From an uncultured Lachnospiraceae bacterium (GTDB lineage: Bacteria > Bacillota > Clostridia > Lachnospirales > Lachnospiraceae): 41,982 bases of DNA. Position numbers and translations under genes: made by a program. Position 1 is the stretch's first letter, and every line of letters starts with the position of its first letter. The notes below the pieces were generated by a model that saw only the letters and a list, made by a program, of their open reading frames with translations, was not told where the DNA came from and made no database searches. Positions 1 through 7,097 of the stretch are shown piece after piece. The stretch is taken from the NCBI GenBank assembly GCA_902785055.1, contig CACZXG010000007.1, positions 1 to 41,982 on the forward strand, given 5' to 3'.

Positions 1-97
1 TATGCTCGACGGCTTCAAGGCCGCTGTTGACGGCGCCATTGCCGAAGGCTGCTGCCACGTACTGTCGATCCGTCCCGTAGGCGGAGCAGTGGTCTGA
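1..97 (+). CDS. C-terminal end of an unidentified protein (partial at window edge)
   Basis: An open frame runs from the window edge to a TGA at 95-97 and encodes about 31 residues ending in SIRPVGGAVV. An ATG lies at position 2, but with no upstream sequence it cannot be judged a start; an internal methionine is more likely. A terminator-like hairpin follows at 126-193 in the same orientation, which supports a real gene end. I do not recognise the family from so short a tail. Confidence 0.45.
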   Translation, partial: MLDGFKAAVDGAIAEGCCHVLSIRPVGGAVV

Positions 98-125
98 CTG
101 CCAGCCGGGTCATAATAAAAAAACA

Positions 126-193
126 AAGGGGCTGTTACATAAAGCGAAAGGGATATGATTATGATTATCCTACGCTTATGTGACACGCCCCTT
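126..193 (+). terminator. Long bulged hairpin, probable terminator of the partial gene
   Basis: AAGGGGC (126-132) pairs with GCCCCTT (187-193). Inside it, ACATAA-A-GCG pairs with CGCTTATGT around a single bulged A, and an inner GGATA/TATCC helix follows. An AT-rich stretch (attttaattgtt) comes next. The outer GGGGCTGT word also resembles the ends of some small transposable elements, but no transposase or clear target duplication is seen. Confidence 0.55.
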
Positions 194-214
194 ATTTTAA
201 TTGTTCTTATTAAC

Positions 215-238
215 CCGGCTTGATTGGAAACAAGCCGG
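215..238 (-). terminator. Hairpin directly after the malic enzyme gene
   Basis: CCGGCTTG (215-222) and CAAGCCGG (231-238) form a perfect 8-bp stem with an 8-nt loop, starting 4 nt after the malic enzyme stop when read on the minus strand. The following sequence (GTTAAT) is only weakly U-rich, so it may be a modest terminator or a 3' protective hairpin. Confidence 0.5.
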
Positions 239-241
239 ATT

Positions 242-1414
242 TCAGATCCTCGCCACGCCGCTCTCGCGTGCCGCCTGCGCCGCCGCCTTCGCGACTGCAT
301 CCTTGACGCGCGGATCAAATGCCTTGGGCAGAATATAGTCTGCACAGAGTTCCTCGTCAGAGACAAGACCTGCCAGTGCTTTCGCCGAGGCGATCTTCAT
401 AGCGTCGTTGATATCGCTCGCCCTAACATCCAGCGCGCCGCGGAAGATTCCGGGGAAGCAGAGCACGTTGTTGATCTGGTTGGGGAAATCGCTGCGGCCG
501 GTGGAAACGACTGCCGCGCCCGCTGCCTTAGCTTCGTCCGGGAAGATCTCCGGTGTCGGATTTGCGCACGCGAAGATGATGGGATCCTTCGCCATGCTGC
601 GGACCATATCCTGTGTCAGAGTACCGGGAGCGGATACGCCGATGAAAACGTCTGCGCCCTTGATCACATCTGCCAGCGTTCCCGCTTCGCGATTAAAGTT
701 GGTGATCTTCGCCATCTCTTCCTTGACAGGATTAAGGCCGTCTCTTCCTTCATAAATCGCGCCCTTGCGGTCCGTCATGATGACGTTCTTAAGGCCCATA
801 GCCATAAGAAGCTTTATGATCGCAATGCCTGCCGCGCCTGCTCCGGAAGTGACGATCTTGACATCCTCGATCTTCTTGCCCACGACCTTGAGCGCGTTCA
901 TAAGGCCTGCCAGTGTGATCACGGCAGTTCCGTGCTGGTCATCGTGGAAGATCGGAATATCACAGCACTCCTTGAGCTTTTTCTCGATCTCAAAGCATCT
1001 GGGTGCCGCGATGTCCTCGAGGTTGATTCCGCCGAAGGAACCTGCGAGAAGGCTCACTGTGCGGACGATCTCATCCACATCATGCGTCCTGACGCACAGC
1101 GGGATCGCGTCCACATCGCCGAACGCCTTGAACAGGACACATTTGCCCTCCATGACAGGCATTCCGGCTTCCGGGCCGATATCGCCAAGGCCAAGGACCG
1201 CGGTTCCGTCGGTAACTACCGCTACTGTATTCCATCTTCTGGTGAGCTCATAGCTCTTCTCAGGGTGTTTCTGTATCTCAAGACAGGGCGCCGCTACTCC
1301 GGGCGTGTATGCGATGCTGAGCGCCTCGGCGCTGTCCACGGCCGCTCTGGCTGTGACCTCTATTTTGCCCTTCCACTGCGCGTGCTTTTCCAGCGCGATC
1401 TGACCGTAATCCAT
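242..1414 (-). CDS. Malic enzyme (oxaloacetate-decarboxylating malate dehydrogenase)
   Basis: Converts malate to pyruvate and CO2 with reduction of NAD(P), in the cytoplasm. The 390-residue product is a normal length for the short bacterial form. Visible landmarks are AYTPGVAAP at 35-43 with the catalytic Tyr36, GKCVLFKAFG with catalytic Lys91, the metal-binding acids in NLEDIAAP (Glu133, Asp134) and FHDDQHGT (157-163), and a Rossmann loop GAGAAG at 191-196. SDFPNQINNVLCFPG near 308-322 is also typical. The open frame continues 44 codons further upstream, but the ATG at 1414 has an AAAGGAG site about 10 nt away and starts the family-typical N-terminus, so I chose it. Cofactor preference cannot be told by eye. 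The gene is flanked by terminators on both sides and looks monocistronic. Confidence 0.93.
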   Translation of the reverse strand: MDYGQIALEKHAQWKGKIEVTARAAVDSAEALSIAYTPGVAAPCLEIQKHPEKSYELTRRWNTVAVVTDGTAVLGLGDIGPEAGMPVMEGKCVLFKAFGDVDAIPLCVRTHDVDEIVRTVSLLAGSFGGINLEDIAAPRCFEIEKKLKECCDIPIFHDDQHGTAVITLAGLMNALKVVGKKIEDVKIVTSGAGAAGIAIIKLLMAMGLKNVIMTDRKGAIYEGRDGLNPVKEEMAKITNFNREAGTLADVIKGADVFIGVSAPGTLTQDMVRSMAKDPIIFACANPTPEIFPDEAKAAGAAVVSTGRSDFPNQINNVLCFPGIFRGALDVRASDINDAMKIASAKALAGLVSDEELCADYILPKAFDPRVKDAVAKAAAQAARESGVARI

Positions 1415-1492
1415 TTTTGTCTGGCTCCTTTCAATGATGCTGACCAACACATTTCCTACCAAATTATTCCACGACCTTCTGAAAATTACAAT

Positions 1493-1526
1493 AAAAAAAG
1501 AGGGTCTGTGCTCTGACAAACCCCTC
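1493..1526 (-). terminator. Rho-independent terminator, second of a tandem pair after the 78-residue gene
   Basis: On the minus strand GAGGGGTTTGT and ACAGACCCTC form a hairpin with one bulge around GCTC, followed by a run of seven T (1493-1499 on the plus strand as A). It separates the small-protein gene from the malic enzyme. Confidence 0.75.
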
Positions 1527-1532
1527 CTCACA

Positions 1533-1572
1533 CAGAAAAGAGCCACGGTGCACTGTACTTAGCGCCGCGGCT
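1533..1572 (-). terminator. First of two tandem terminators after the 78-residue gene
   Basis: On the minus strand AGCCGCGG (1565-1572) pairs with CCGTGGCT (1541-1548), using one G-U pair, and is followed by CTCTTTTCTG. It lies about 20 nt after the stop of the small-protein gene. Confidence 0.6.
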
Positions 1573-1590
1573 GTTGGATTTCCGTTCTCA

Positions 1591-1827
1591 TCACTGATTC
1601 TTCTCGTTTTTATTTTTCTGCTCCTGCTGCCTGAGATAATCCATATCTCCTGCTGCGGATACCATATTCAATTCCATATCAGATAAACGCTGGAACTGCA
1701 GGATCCCGGATTTCTTATTTGCGCCGCTCTCAAACAATCTCTTTCTGAGGACGCTCTTGAAATCGGTCTCCGAACTAAAATCAGCGCGAGCGATCATATC
1801 AAGTAAATTTTTGTTCATGGAGCTCAT
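1591..1827 (-). CDS. Small protein with RiPP-leader-like C-terminal half (unknown)
   Basis: A 78-residue product with a GGGGG site 6-7 nt before the ATG at 1827 and two terminators behind it, so very likely expressed. A second ATG three codons in (MNKNLL) is possible. The N-terminal half (LLDMIARADFSSETDFKSVL) is helical and charged. LSDMELNMVSAAGD, at about residues 48-61, resembles the LSDxELxxVxGG tail of Nif11/NHLP-type peptide leaders, where cleavage follows a small-residue pair. It is followed by a Gln/Lys/Asn-rich tail with no cysteine. No maturase, lanthipeptide synthetase or peptidase-transporter lies nearby. It has no transmembrane segment. The function is unknown; the leader resemblance is a motif reading, not a family assignment. 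Confidence 0.7.
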   Translation of the reverse strand: MSSMNKNLLDMIARADFSSETDFKSVLRKRLFESGANKKSGILQFQRLSDMELNMVSAAGDMDYLRQQEQKNKNEKNQ

Positions 1828-1911
1828 CTCGCTACCCCCTTTGCTTTATTTATAACTATATACGCCGTTTTCTGCGATCATCCATGAGGAATGGAAAATT
1901 TTTTTAGAAAA

Positions 1912-1941
1912 TTATCATTTCTACGAATACTGTAATATAAT
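1912..1941 (+). promoter_or_regulatory. Candidate sigma-A promoter for the RsbW-like gene
   Basis: A perfect TATAAT lies at 1936-1941 in a very AT-rich stretch, with TTATCA (4/6 to TTGACA) at 1912-1917 and an 18-nt spacer. The start codon is 66 nt downstream. Confidence 0.45.
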
Positions 1942-2007
1942 ATACTAAGTACTCGTAATCAGCAAAGATTTTTAATCTGCCACCAGGCTTTCGAAAGGAA
2001 CTGTCCT

Positions 2008-2460
2008 ATGGGCGATCTCAAGCCGATCAACAATAATTCAGCGGTAAGCACTCATACCATCACACTGCCAGCCGTTCCGGAGAATTTTGCCGCCGCACAG
2101 GAGCAAGTGCGCAGTTTTCTTGACTCCGCATCCTGCAGCATGCGCACCCTCTTCGAGCTCGACATGGTCGTCGAGGAGGTCTTCATTAACGTTGCCAGTT
2201 ATGCGTACCCTGACGGTACCGGAATGGTATCCCTGGATCTTTCTCTTGACCGGGAGCAGAATTTCCTGTCCCTGACCTTCCGTGACAGCGGCATTCCCTA
2301 TGACCCGCTCCGCAAGCAGTCTCCCGATGTCACCGCCCCTGCTGAGAAACGGCCGATAGGCGGCCTGGGGATCTTTCTTGTGCAGAAGTACTCCGATTCT
2401 CTGTCCTACGAGTACGCCGATAACGAAAACCGTCTTACCATCGGCAAGAAACTGGACTGA
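2008..2460 (+). CDS. RsbW/SpoIIAB-type ATP-binding protein (anti-sigma or switch-kinase-like)
   Basis: A 150-residue cytoplasmic GHKL ATPase of the anti-sigma regulatory factor (HATPase_c_2) type. The N box VVEEVFINVASYAY at 54-67 contains Glu56/Glu57 and Asn61. The G1 box DSGIPYDP is at 93-100 and GGLGIFLV at 118-125. Such proteins usually bind a sigma factor and phosphorylate an RsbV/SpoIIAA-type antagonist. No antagonist is encoded in the window. The gene is convergent with the ECF sigma gene, 35 nt away; whether they interact is unknown, and classical RsbW partners are SigB/SigF-type rather than ECF. The ATG at 2008 has AAAGGA 8 nt upstream. Many Clostridia carry stand-alone copies of this type, so the precise role is open. 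Confidence 0.85.
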   Translation: MGDLKPINNNSAVSTHTITLPAVPENFAAAQEQVRSFLDSASCSMRTLFELDMVVEEVFINVASYAYPDGTGMVSLDLSLDREQNFLSLTFRDSGIPYDPLRKQSPDVTAPAEKRPIGGLGIFLVQKYSDSLSYEYADNENRLTIGKKLD

Positions 2461-2495
2461 GCACCGCCCTTACCGGCATTCCTGACAGACAGCCT

Positions 2496-3035
2496 TTACG
2501 AGTAGTCGAGAAAATCTCCGCTGTTCTTTCCTTTTTCCATCGCACGCAGTTTTGCCAGAAGGCGCCTGTGTCTTTCGCTTACAGCCTTGGCATTGATGCC
2601 CAGGATCTCTCCGATCTGCGGGTTCTTGAGCTCCTGCACATAGATCATGCTGAGCAGTTCCCTCTCCTCATCGCTGAGTTTCTCAAGCAGCCGGTATACT
2701 TCCTTGTTGATCGGATTTTTAAGGATGTCATACTCATCAACTGCTGAGGGCTCCGGAGCGTCGTCCAGATTCTCAGTCTTTCTCCGACCGTTCTTGCGGA
2801 AATAATCGATCAGGCAGTTCCTCGCGATCGTGCACAGCCATGTGCGCACCGATGCCTTTGAGGGGTCGAAACTGTCGTAATGGGACATCGCCCTCATGAA
2901 TATATCACTTACCAGGTCTTCCGTATTCTCTCTGTGCATCACCTGCATATAGATGTAGTTGTACACGTAAGAATACTCCTGCTCATATACTTCCGCAAAA
3001 TCCGGTTTGTTTCTGATTACACTAAAAGTTTTCAC
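2496..3035 (-). CDS. ECF-type RNA polymerase sigma-70 factor
   Basis: A 179-residue sigma factor with only regions 2 and 4. Region 2 spans about residues 12-82, including YEQEYSYVYNYIYMQV and the -10-recognition part ASVRTWLCTIARNCLIDYFR. Region 4 spans about 114-168, with the helix-turn-helix around LKNPQIGEILGINAKAVSER. The GTG start at 3035 is preceded by GGCGGAG with a 7-nt gap. It lies 20 nt after larC and is the last gene of the minus-strand run from 9110, so it is probably co-transcribed. No anti-sigma membrane protein or zinc-anti-sigma follows it; the next gene is convergent. Its target promoters and controlling signal are unknown. Confidence 0.9.
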   Translation of the reverse strand: MKTFSVIRNKPDFAEVYEQEYSYVYNYIYMQVMHRENTEDLVSDIFMRAMSHYDSFDPSKASVRTWLCTIARNCLIDYFRKNGRRKTENLDDAPEPSAVDEYDILKNPINKEVYRLLEKLSDEERELLSMIYVQELKNPQIGEILGINAKAVSERHRRLLAKLRAMEKGKNSGDFLDYS

Positions 3036-3055
3036 AGTCTTACTCCGCCTTTCTG

Positions 3056-4444
3056 CTAAGAAATATCATCATTTCTATATGCCATTGTCAACACTTCATC
3101 GTAGACCGCACCGAAAGGAACTCCGTGCTCCGACGCCGCTCCGCTGACTATTTCATACTCCGGATGGACCCTCTTGTAAGTACCTTCCCCGCTGACTTTT
3201 ACGGGGATCACCCCGAACCGGGTCTTCACGTCCACCGTTTTCCTTGTCAAAACAGTGCGCTCCATCTCCTGTCTCCGGATCCCGATGGTAGTCGTCTGAC
3301 TAAAGATCACATCTTCCAGTTTCTGAAGATGCTCCCTGTCGCAGATCACCGTGAGTTCCCACCCCGGCCTGTTCTTCTTCATAAAGACCGGTGCGAAATG
3401 AGCTTCCCGCGCGCCCTCCTGATAGAGTTTCTCCAGCGCGTAACCGAGCTGCTCACCCGTGCTGTCATCAATGTCACACTCCAGTTTCCACACGGTATCT
3501 TCCCTGTGTCCGGCTTTATTCGCCTGGCTGCCGGATTCGATCACCATCGCCCGCAGGATACTGGGAATCTCATATTCCCTCTTTCCGGCGCCGAGTCCGG
3601 TTTTTTCGATCACAAAGCGCTCCGGCAGATCCCCGCGGGTCATCAGCGCTGCCACAATAGCAGCCCCCGTCGGAGTTACCAGTTCTCCTTTTCTGGAAGT
3701 GAACTGCATCGGCAGCCTGTGCGCCTTCGCTATATTCGCCACCGCAGGTACAGGTACCTGCAGGATCCCGTGCTGGCAGCGCACCGTGCCGCTTCCCTCC
3801 GCGATCCCCGTCACAGCCACATTCCTGATCCCGAGATCGTCGAAACATACCGCCGCCGCCACAATGTCGACGATAGAATCGATCGCTCCCACTTCGTGGA
3901 AATGCACTTCATCGACAGGTACTCCGTGTGCCTCGGACTCAGCCTGTGCCAGGATCTCAAAGATCCGCAGCGCCAGGGCCCTGGCCCCTTCTGTCATTTC
4001 CAAATTTCCGATGATCTCCCGGATCTCTTTCATTCCTGTATGGTGATGATGGTGACTATGCGGGTGATCATGATGATGTTCATGGTCGTGGTCATGATCA
4101 TGGTGATGGTCATGGTCGTCGCCATGATCATGGTGATGGTCATGGTCGTGGCTATGCGTGTGAGCAGAATGCCCGCCTTCCCCATCGAGATGTCCGTACA
4201 GGTACTCCATATCGTGATCATGACCGTCATGTTCCTCATCGAGGATCACATCGAAATCACAGCAGTCTAAGCCCGATTTCTTCACTCTGCTGATCTGCAC
4301 TTTAAAACCATGTCCGGGAATCCCCTCCAGGACCTTCAGGAGTTTCTCCTGATCCGCCCCCAGATCGAGCATCGCGGCCACAGCCATGTCGCCGCTGATT
4401 CCTGTCCCGCATTCCAGATAAAGGATCTTATCACTGTTTTGCAT
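3056..4444 (-). CDS. larC: LarC, nickel-inserting enzyme for the Lar nickel-pincer cofactor
   Basis: LarC inserts nickel into the pyridinium bisthiocarboxylate nucleotide to make the nickel-pincer cofactor first found in lactate racemase. The 462-residue product begins MQNSDKILYLECGTGISGDM, the usual LarC opening, and contains EVHFHEVGAIDSIVDIV (179-195) and TPTGAAIVAAL (257-267). A His-rich insert runs from about 72 to 135. In Lactiplantibacillus plantarum LarC needs a programmed frameshift; here one uninterrupted frame encodes both parts. The frame opens at 4510, but the ATG at 4444 has GGAGGG 10 nt upstream and overlaps larB by 14 nt, so I chose it. LarA and LarE are not in the window. Confidence 0.92.
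   Translation of the reverse strand: MQNSDKILYLECGTGISGDMAVAAMLDLGADQEKLLKVLEGIPGHGFKVQISRVKKSGLDCCDFDVILDEEHDGHDHDMEYLYGHLDGEGGHSAHTHSHDHDHHHDHGDDHDHHHDHDHDHEHHHDHPHSHHHHHTGMKEIREIIGNLEMTEGARALALRIFEILAQAESEAHGVPVDEVHFHEVGAIDSIVDIVAAAVCFDDLGIRNVAVTGIAEGSGTVRCQHGILQVPVPAVANIAKAHRLPMQFTSRKGELVTPTGAAIVAALMTRGDLPERFVIEKTGLGAGKREYEIPSILRAMVIESGSQANKAGHREDTVWKLECDIDDSTGEQLGYALEKLYQEGAREAHFAPVFMKKNRPGWELTVICDREHLQKLEDVIFSQTTTIGIRRQEMERTVLTRKTVDVKTRFGVIPVKVSGEGTYKRVHPEYEIVSGAASEHGVPFGAVYDEVLTMAYRNDDIS
4040..4234 (-). repeat. His/Asp-rich low-complexity segment inside larC
   Basis: Residues 71-135 of LarC contain about 30 histidines alternating with Asp, Glu and Ser. The DNA is made of imperfect repeats of CATGATCATG-like words. 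Such inserts are known to bind nickel in this and other nickel-handling proteins; here that is inferred. Confidence 0.85.
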
Positions 4445-5198
4445 CCGATTTATTCCCTCCGCAGGCCAGGCGGTTGATCTGTGTCGCCATATAACCTGCT
4501 CCGTATCCATTGTCGATATTCACTACCGCGATCCCGTTCGCGCATGAATTGATCATTGTCATCAGGGCCGAAAGGCCGCCGAAATTCGCTCCGTATCCCA
4601 CGGAAGTCGGCACCGCGATGACCGGGTTGCTCACCAGGCCTCCCACTACACTTGCCAGCGCGCCCTCCATGCCGGCCACCGCAACAATGCAGTTGGCCTC
4701 CTGGATCCTCTGCGTCTGCGAGAGAAGCCGATGGATCCCGCTGACTCCGACATCGTAGATCCGTTCCACCTTTGAGCCAAAATATTCCGCAGTCTGCGCC
4801 GCCTCCTCAGCCACGGGGATGTCCGCCGTGCCGCCGGTGACCACCGCAATAAGACCTTTTTTCTCTTTGGGAGTCCTCTCCAGCTTCAGGATCCGCGAGA
4901 CAGGATCGTACTGTATATCCGGGATCACCTTTCTGACCATCTCGTACTGCTCAGCAGTTGCTCTGGTGCCGAAGGCCTGACCTTCATTCTCCGCCATTCT
5001 CTGAAAGATATTTATAAGAAATTCGTCAGGTTTGCCGCTGCAGAAGATCACTTCCGGAAATCCGGATCGTATTCTGCGGTGCAGGTCCAGCTTGGCATAC
5101 CCCATGTCCTCGAATGGCTGCCTGCGAAAAAAGCCCTCCGCCTCCTCGACGCTCATTGAACCGTTTTTCACCAGTTCCAGTATTTCTCTTGCTTCCAT
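4431..5198 (-). CDS. larB: LarB, pyridinium-3,5-biscarboxylic acid mononucleotide synthase
   Basis: LarB carboxylates nicotinic acid adenine dinucleotide and hydrolyses the phosphoanhydride, the first step of nickel-pincer cofactor synthesis, in the cytoplasm. The 255-residue length fits. The N-terminal part holds EEAEGFFRRQPFEDMGYAKLDLHR. The C-terminal half is a PurE (AIR carboxylase)-like domain with VVTGGTADIPVAEEA near residue 118, the Gly-rich IVAVAGMEGALASVVGG and VPTSVGYGANFGG. The ATG at 5198 has GAGGAG about 5 nt upstream. It overlaps larC by 14 nt, which indicates translational coupling. The partner sulfurtransferase LarE and any LarA-type racemase must lie elsewhere, if present. 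Confidence 0.92.
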   Translation of the reverse strand: MEAREILELVKNGSMSVEEAEGFFRRQPFEDMGYAKLDLHRRIRSGFPEVIFCSGKPDEFLINIFQRMAENEGQAFGTRATAEQYEMVRKVIPDIQYDPVSRILKLERTPKEKKGLIAVVTGGTADIPVAEEAAQTAEYFGSKVERIYDVGVSGIHRLLSQTQRIQEANCIVAVAGMEGALASVVGGLVSNPVIAVPTSVGYGANFGGLSALMTMINSCANGIAVVNIDNGYGAGYMATQINRLACGGNKSDAKQ

Positions 5199-5234
5199 AA
5201 TCGCTCCTCGTCATCTGTCTCCGATGATCGGTCT

Positions 5235-6071
5235 TCAGAGATACGGTATGATCTCTTTCACCGAATCAAAGATCAGATGCGGCTTAACATCCGAATCCGG
5301 CAGGTCCTTCAGCTGTGCCTCGCCGCTCAGTACAAAGATGCCGTACAGCCCGTTGTTCACGCCGGATTTCACATCCGTGTAAAGCCGGTCTCCTACAACA
5401 CAGGACTCCTCAGGCTTCGCCCCCATGGTCCTCATCGCGTACTCAATGATCTCCGCCTCGGGCTTTCCTACCACCTTGTCCGGCCTGCGCCCGGTGGACG
5501 CCTCCACATACGCGCTGAGCGATCCGATGTCCGGAATAAAACCGGTCTTCGTCGGGCAGTTGAAATCCGGGTGTGTAGCCACATAGGGAAGTCCCTCCCT
5601 GACCAGATCGCAGAGCCTGCACAGGTCTCTGTAGTGGAAACTCGTGCAGAAGCTGGTGACCACCATATCCGGATGCTCCTCGTCGATCAGAACGCCTCTG
5701 GCCTCAAACTCCATCTTCACCATCGGATTTCCGAAGAGATAGATGCGCTTTCCCGGATATTTCCGTTTGAGATAATCCACCGTCGCGTGTCCGGAAGTGA
5801 TCAGCTGCTTCTCCGGATCGATCACAAGGCCCATATTAAGGAGCTTCTCAACATAGATCGACGCGCTCTTGGAGGAATTATTTGTCATAAAACAGTACTT
5901 TCTGCCCGTAGCTGTGAGCTCCGCCAGAAAGTCCTTGGCTCCGTCAATCCAGAGATTATCCAGATAGACCGTGCCGTCCATGTCCAGGCAGAAGTTCCTG
6001 ATCCGCGGTATGATCCCCTCGGGATCAATGTTCACACGATATTCTGTTCTCGTAATATCCCGCTCCGACAT
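5235..6071 (-). CDS. HAD-IIA family phosphatase (NagD/AraL/phosphoglycolate-phosphatase-like)
   Basis: A 278-residue sugar- or metabolite-phosphatase of the haloacid dehalogenase superfamily. Motif I is CLDMDGTVYL with the nucleophile Asp30 and acid/base Asp32, motif II FMTNNSSKS, motif III VVGKPEAEII and motif IV VVGDRLYTDVKSG. The large cap between motifs II and III is the HAD-IIA type. The open frame starts at 6098, but the ATG at 6071 has AGGAGG and GAGG upstream and gives the family-like N-terminus. It lies 42 nt after the pseudouridine synthase and 36 nt before larB. Substrate cannot be told; a metabolite-repair role is common for relatives. Confidence 0.88.
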   Translation of the reverse strand: MSERDITRTEYRVNIDPEGIIPRIRNFCLDMDGTVYLDNLWIDGAKDFLAELTATGRKYCFMTNNSSKSASIYVEKLLNMGLVIDPEKQLITSGHATVDYLKRKYPGKRIYLFGNPMVKMEFEARGVLIDEEHPDMVVTSFCTSFHYRDLCRLCDLVREGLPYVATHPDFNCPTKTGFIPDIGSLSAYVEASTGRRPDKVVGKPEAEIIEYAMRTMGAKPEESCVVGDRLYTDVKSGVNNGLYGIFVLSGEAQLKDLPDSDVKPHLIFDSVKEIIPYL

Positions 6072-6113
6072 TCCCTGTCCTCGCCTCCTGCTGTACATTA
6101 TACTGTATCTTGG

Positions 6114-7097
6114 TCAATTTTTCACAAATGGCTTCCCGAAAATGCGTATATCCGGCTCGTTTTTATAAAACGCCGCCCAGCCGGGCTTCTCAGATGTAAT
6201 CTCAATCCGCTCCGTTCCGAAAGGTTTTTGCAGAGATAACTTCCAGGCGTGAAGACCCATTGTTTCCCGCAAGGTCCCGTTTCCGTACAGCGGATCTCCC
6301 ACAAGGGGATGTCCGATATGGGCCATGTGGACCCTTATCTGGTGTGTTCTGCCGTGCTCGATCCGGCAGGCCAGCAGTGTCCTCGGATCACCATCAGGTC
6401 CCTCTGTCTCTGCCAGCACTCTGTAAAAAGTACGCGCCGTTTTTCCGTCGGGTGCGCAGATCATGCGGGGGGAGCCCGGTGCTTCTCTGCGAAGAGGGCA
6501 GTCGACAGCGCCCTCCGACAGCTCAAATCTTCCTTCCGCAAGGGCCAGATAGATCTTGATCAGCCTTCCGTCCTCCCTTTGCCTCTGGATCATCGCAGCC
6601 GCTTCCGAATTTCCGGCAAAAGTCACAATACCCGAAGTATCTCTGTCCAGCCTTCCGGTCACCCTCATGTCCATCGCGGTGCCCGTTCCGCCCAGATGCG
6701 CCGCAGCCTGATTGGCGAGCGTATCGCTGTAATGACCGGGAGAGGGGTGGCAGACCATACCTGCCGGCTTGTTGACGATCAGCAGGTCACTGTCCTCGTA
6801 CAGGACCTGCAGGGGATATTTTGATAATTCCGGAGCCGGGGCCTCCCAGATCTTGCCCGGTCTTCCGCCTTCCGTATCTCTTCTGAGGACCTGTTCCGTG
6901 AGCCCGACCGTCAGGACTTCGCCTTCCTTAAGAACATGGCTGACATAGACTTTCTCCCCGCCTATGCGGATCCCCTCCTCCTGGAATTTGAGCCTGCTGA
7001 TCTGATGTGCTGAGAAAGAGAGTTCTTCCTGCAGGAACTGCCTGACGCTTTTTCCTGCCATCTCCCGCGTCACCGCAAATATAAGCCTGCGCTTCAT
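6114..7097 (-). CDS. RluA/RluD-family pseudouridine synthase
   Basis: Converts specific uridines in large-subunit rRNA (or tRNA) to pseudouridine. The 327-residue protein has an S4-like RNA-binding region at about 15-65 and the catalytic motif GRLDRDTSG at 148-156 with Asp151. VNKPAGMVCHPSPGH at 108-122 and RIEHGRTHQIRVHMAHIGHP near the C-terminus are family signatures. The open frame begins at 7253 inside the Nudix gene, but the ATG at 7097 overlaps the Nudix stop as ATGA and has GGGGGA upstream, so translation is probably coupled. Which rRNA position it modifies cannot be told from the sequence; Clostridia carry several paralogues. Confidence 0.9.
   Translation of the reverse strand: MKRRLIFAVTREMAGKSVRQFLQEELSFSAHQISRLKFQEEGIRIGGEKVYVSHVLKEGEVLTVGLTEQVLRRDTEGGRPGKIWEAPAPELSKYPLQVLYEDSDLLIVNKPAGMVCHPSPGHYSDTLANQAAAHLGGTGTAMDMRVTGRLDRDTSGIVTFAGNSEAAAMIQRQREDGRLIKIYLALAEGRFELSEGAVDCPLRREAPGSPRMICAPDGKTARTFYRVLAETEGPDGDPRTLLACRIEHGRTHQIRVHMAHIGHPLVGDPLYGNGTLRETMGLHAWKLSLQKPFGTERIEITSEKPGWAAFYKNEPDIRIFGKPFVKN

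Noticed and set aside
224..1516. A 430-codon open frame on the plus strand opposite the malic enzyme
   Set aside because: It mirrors the codon bias of the true gene, has no ribosome binding site or recognisable motif, and is rich in Arg, Cys and His as antisense shadows are.
4040..4234. Possible CRISPR or tandem repeat array
   Set aside because: The repeats are short and irregular, in frame, and encode the His-rich LarC insert.
3125..4270. A 381-codon plus-strand frame opposite larC with a Met/Val-rich hydrophobic stretch
   Set aside because: The apparent membrane segment is only the reverse reading of the His/Asp codon repeats (CAT/GAT read as ATG/ATC).
3056..4444. Frameshifted (split) larC as in lactobacilli
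   Set aside because: One continuous frame covers both halves through the His-rich segment; no slippery site or internal stop is needed.
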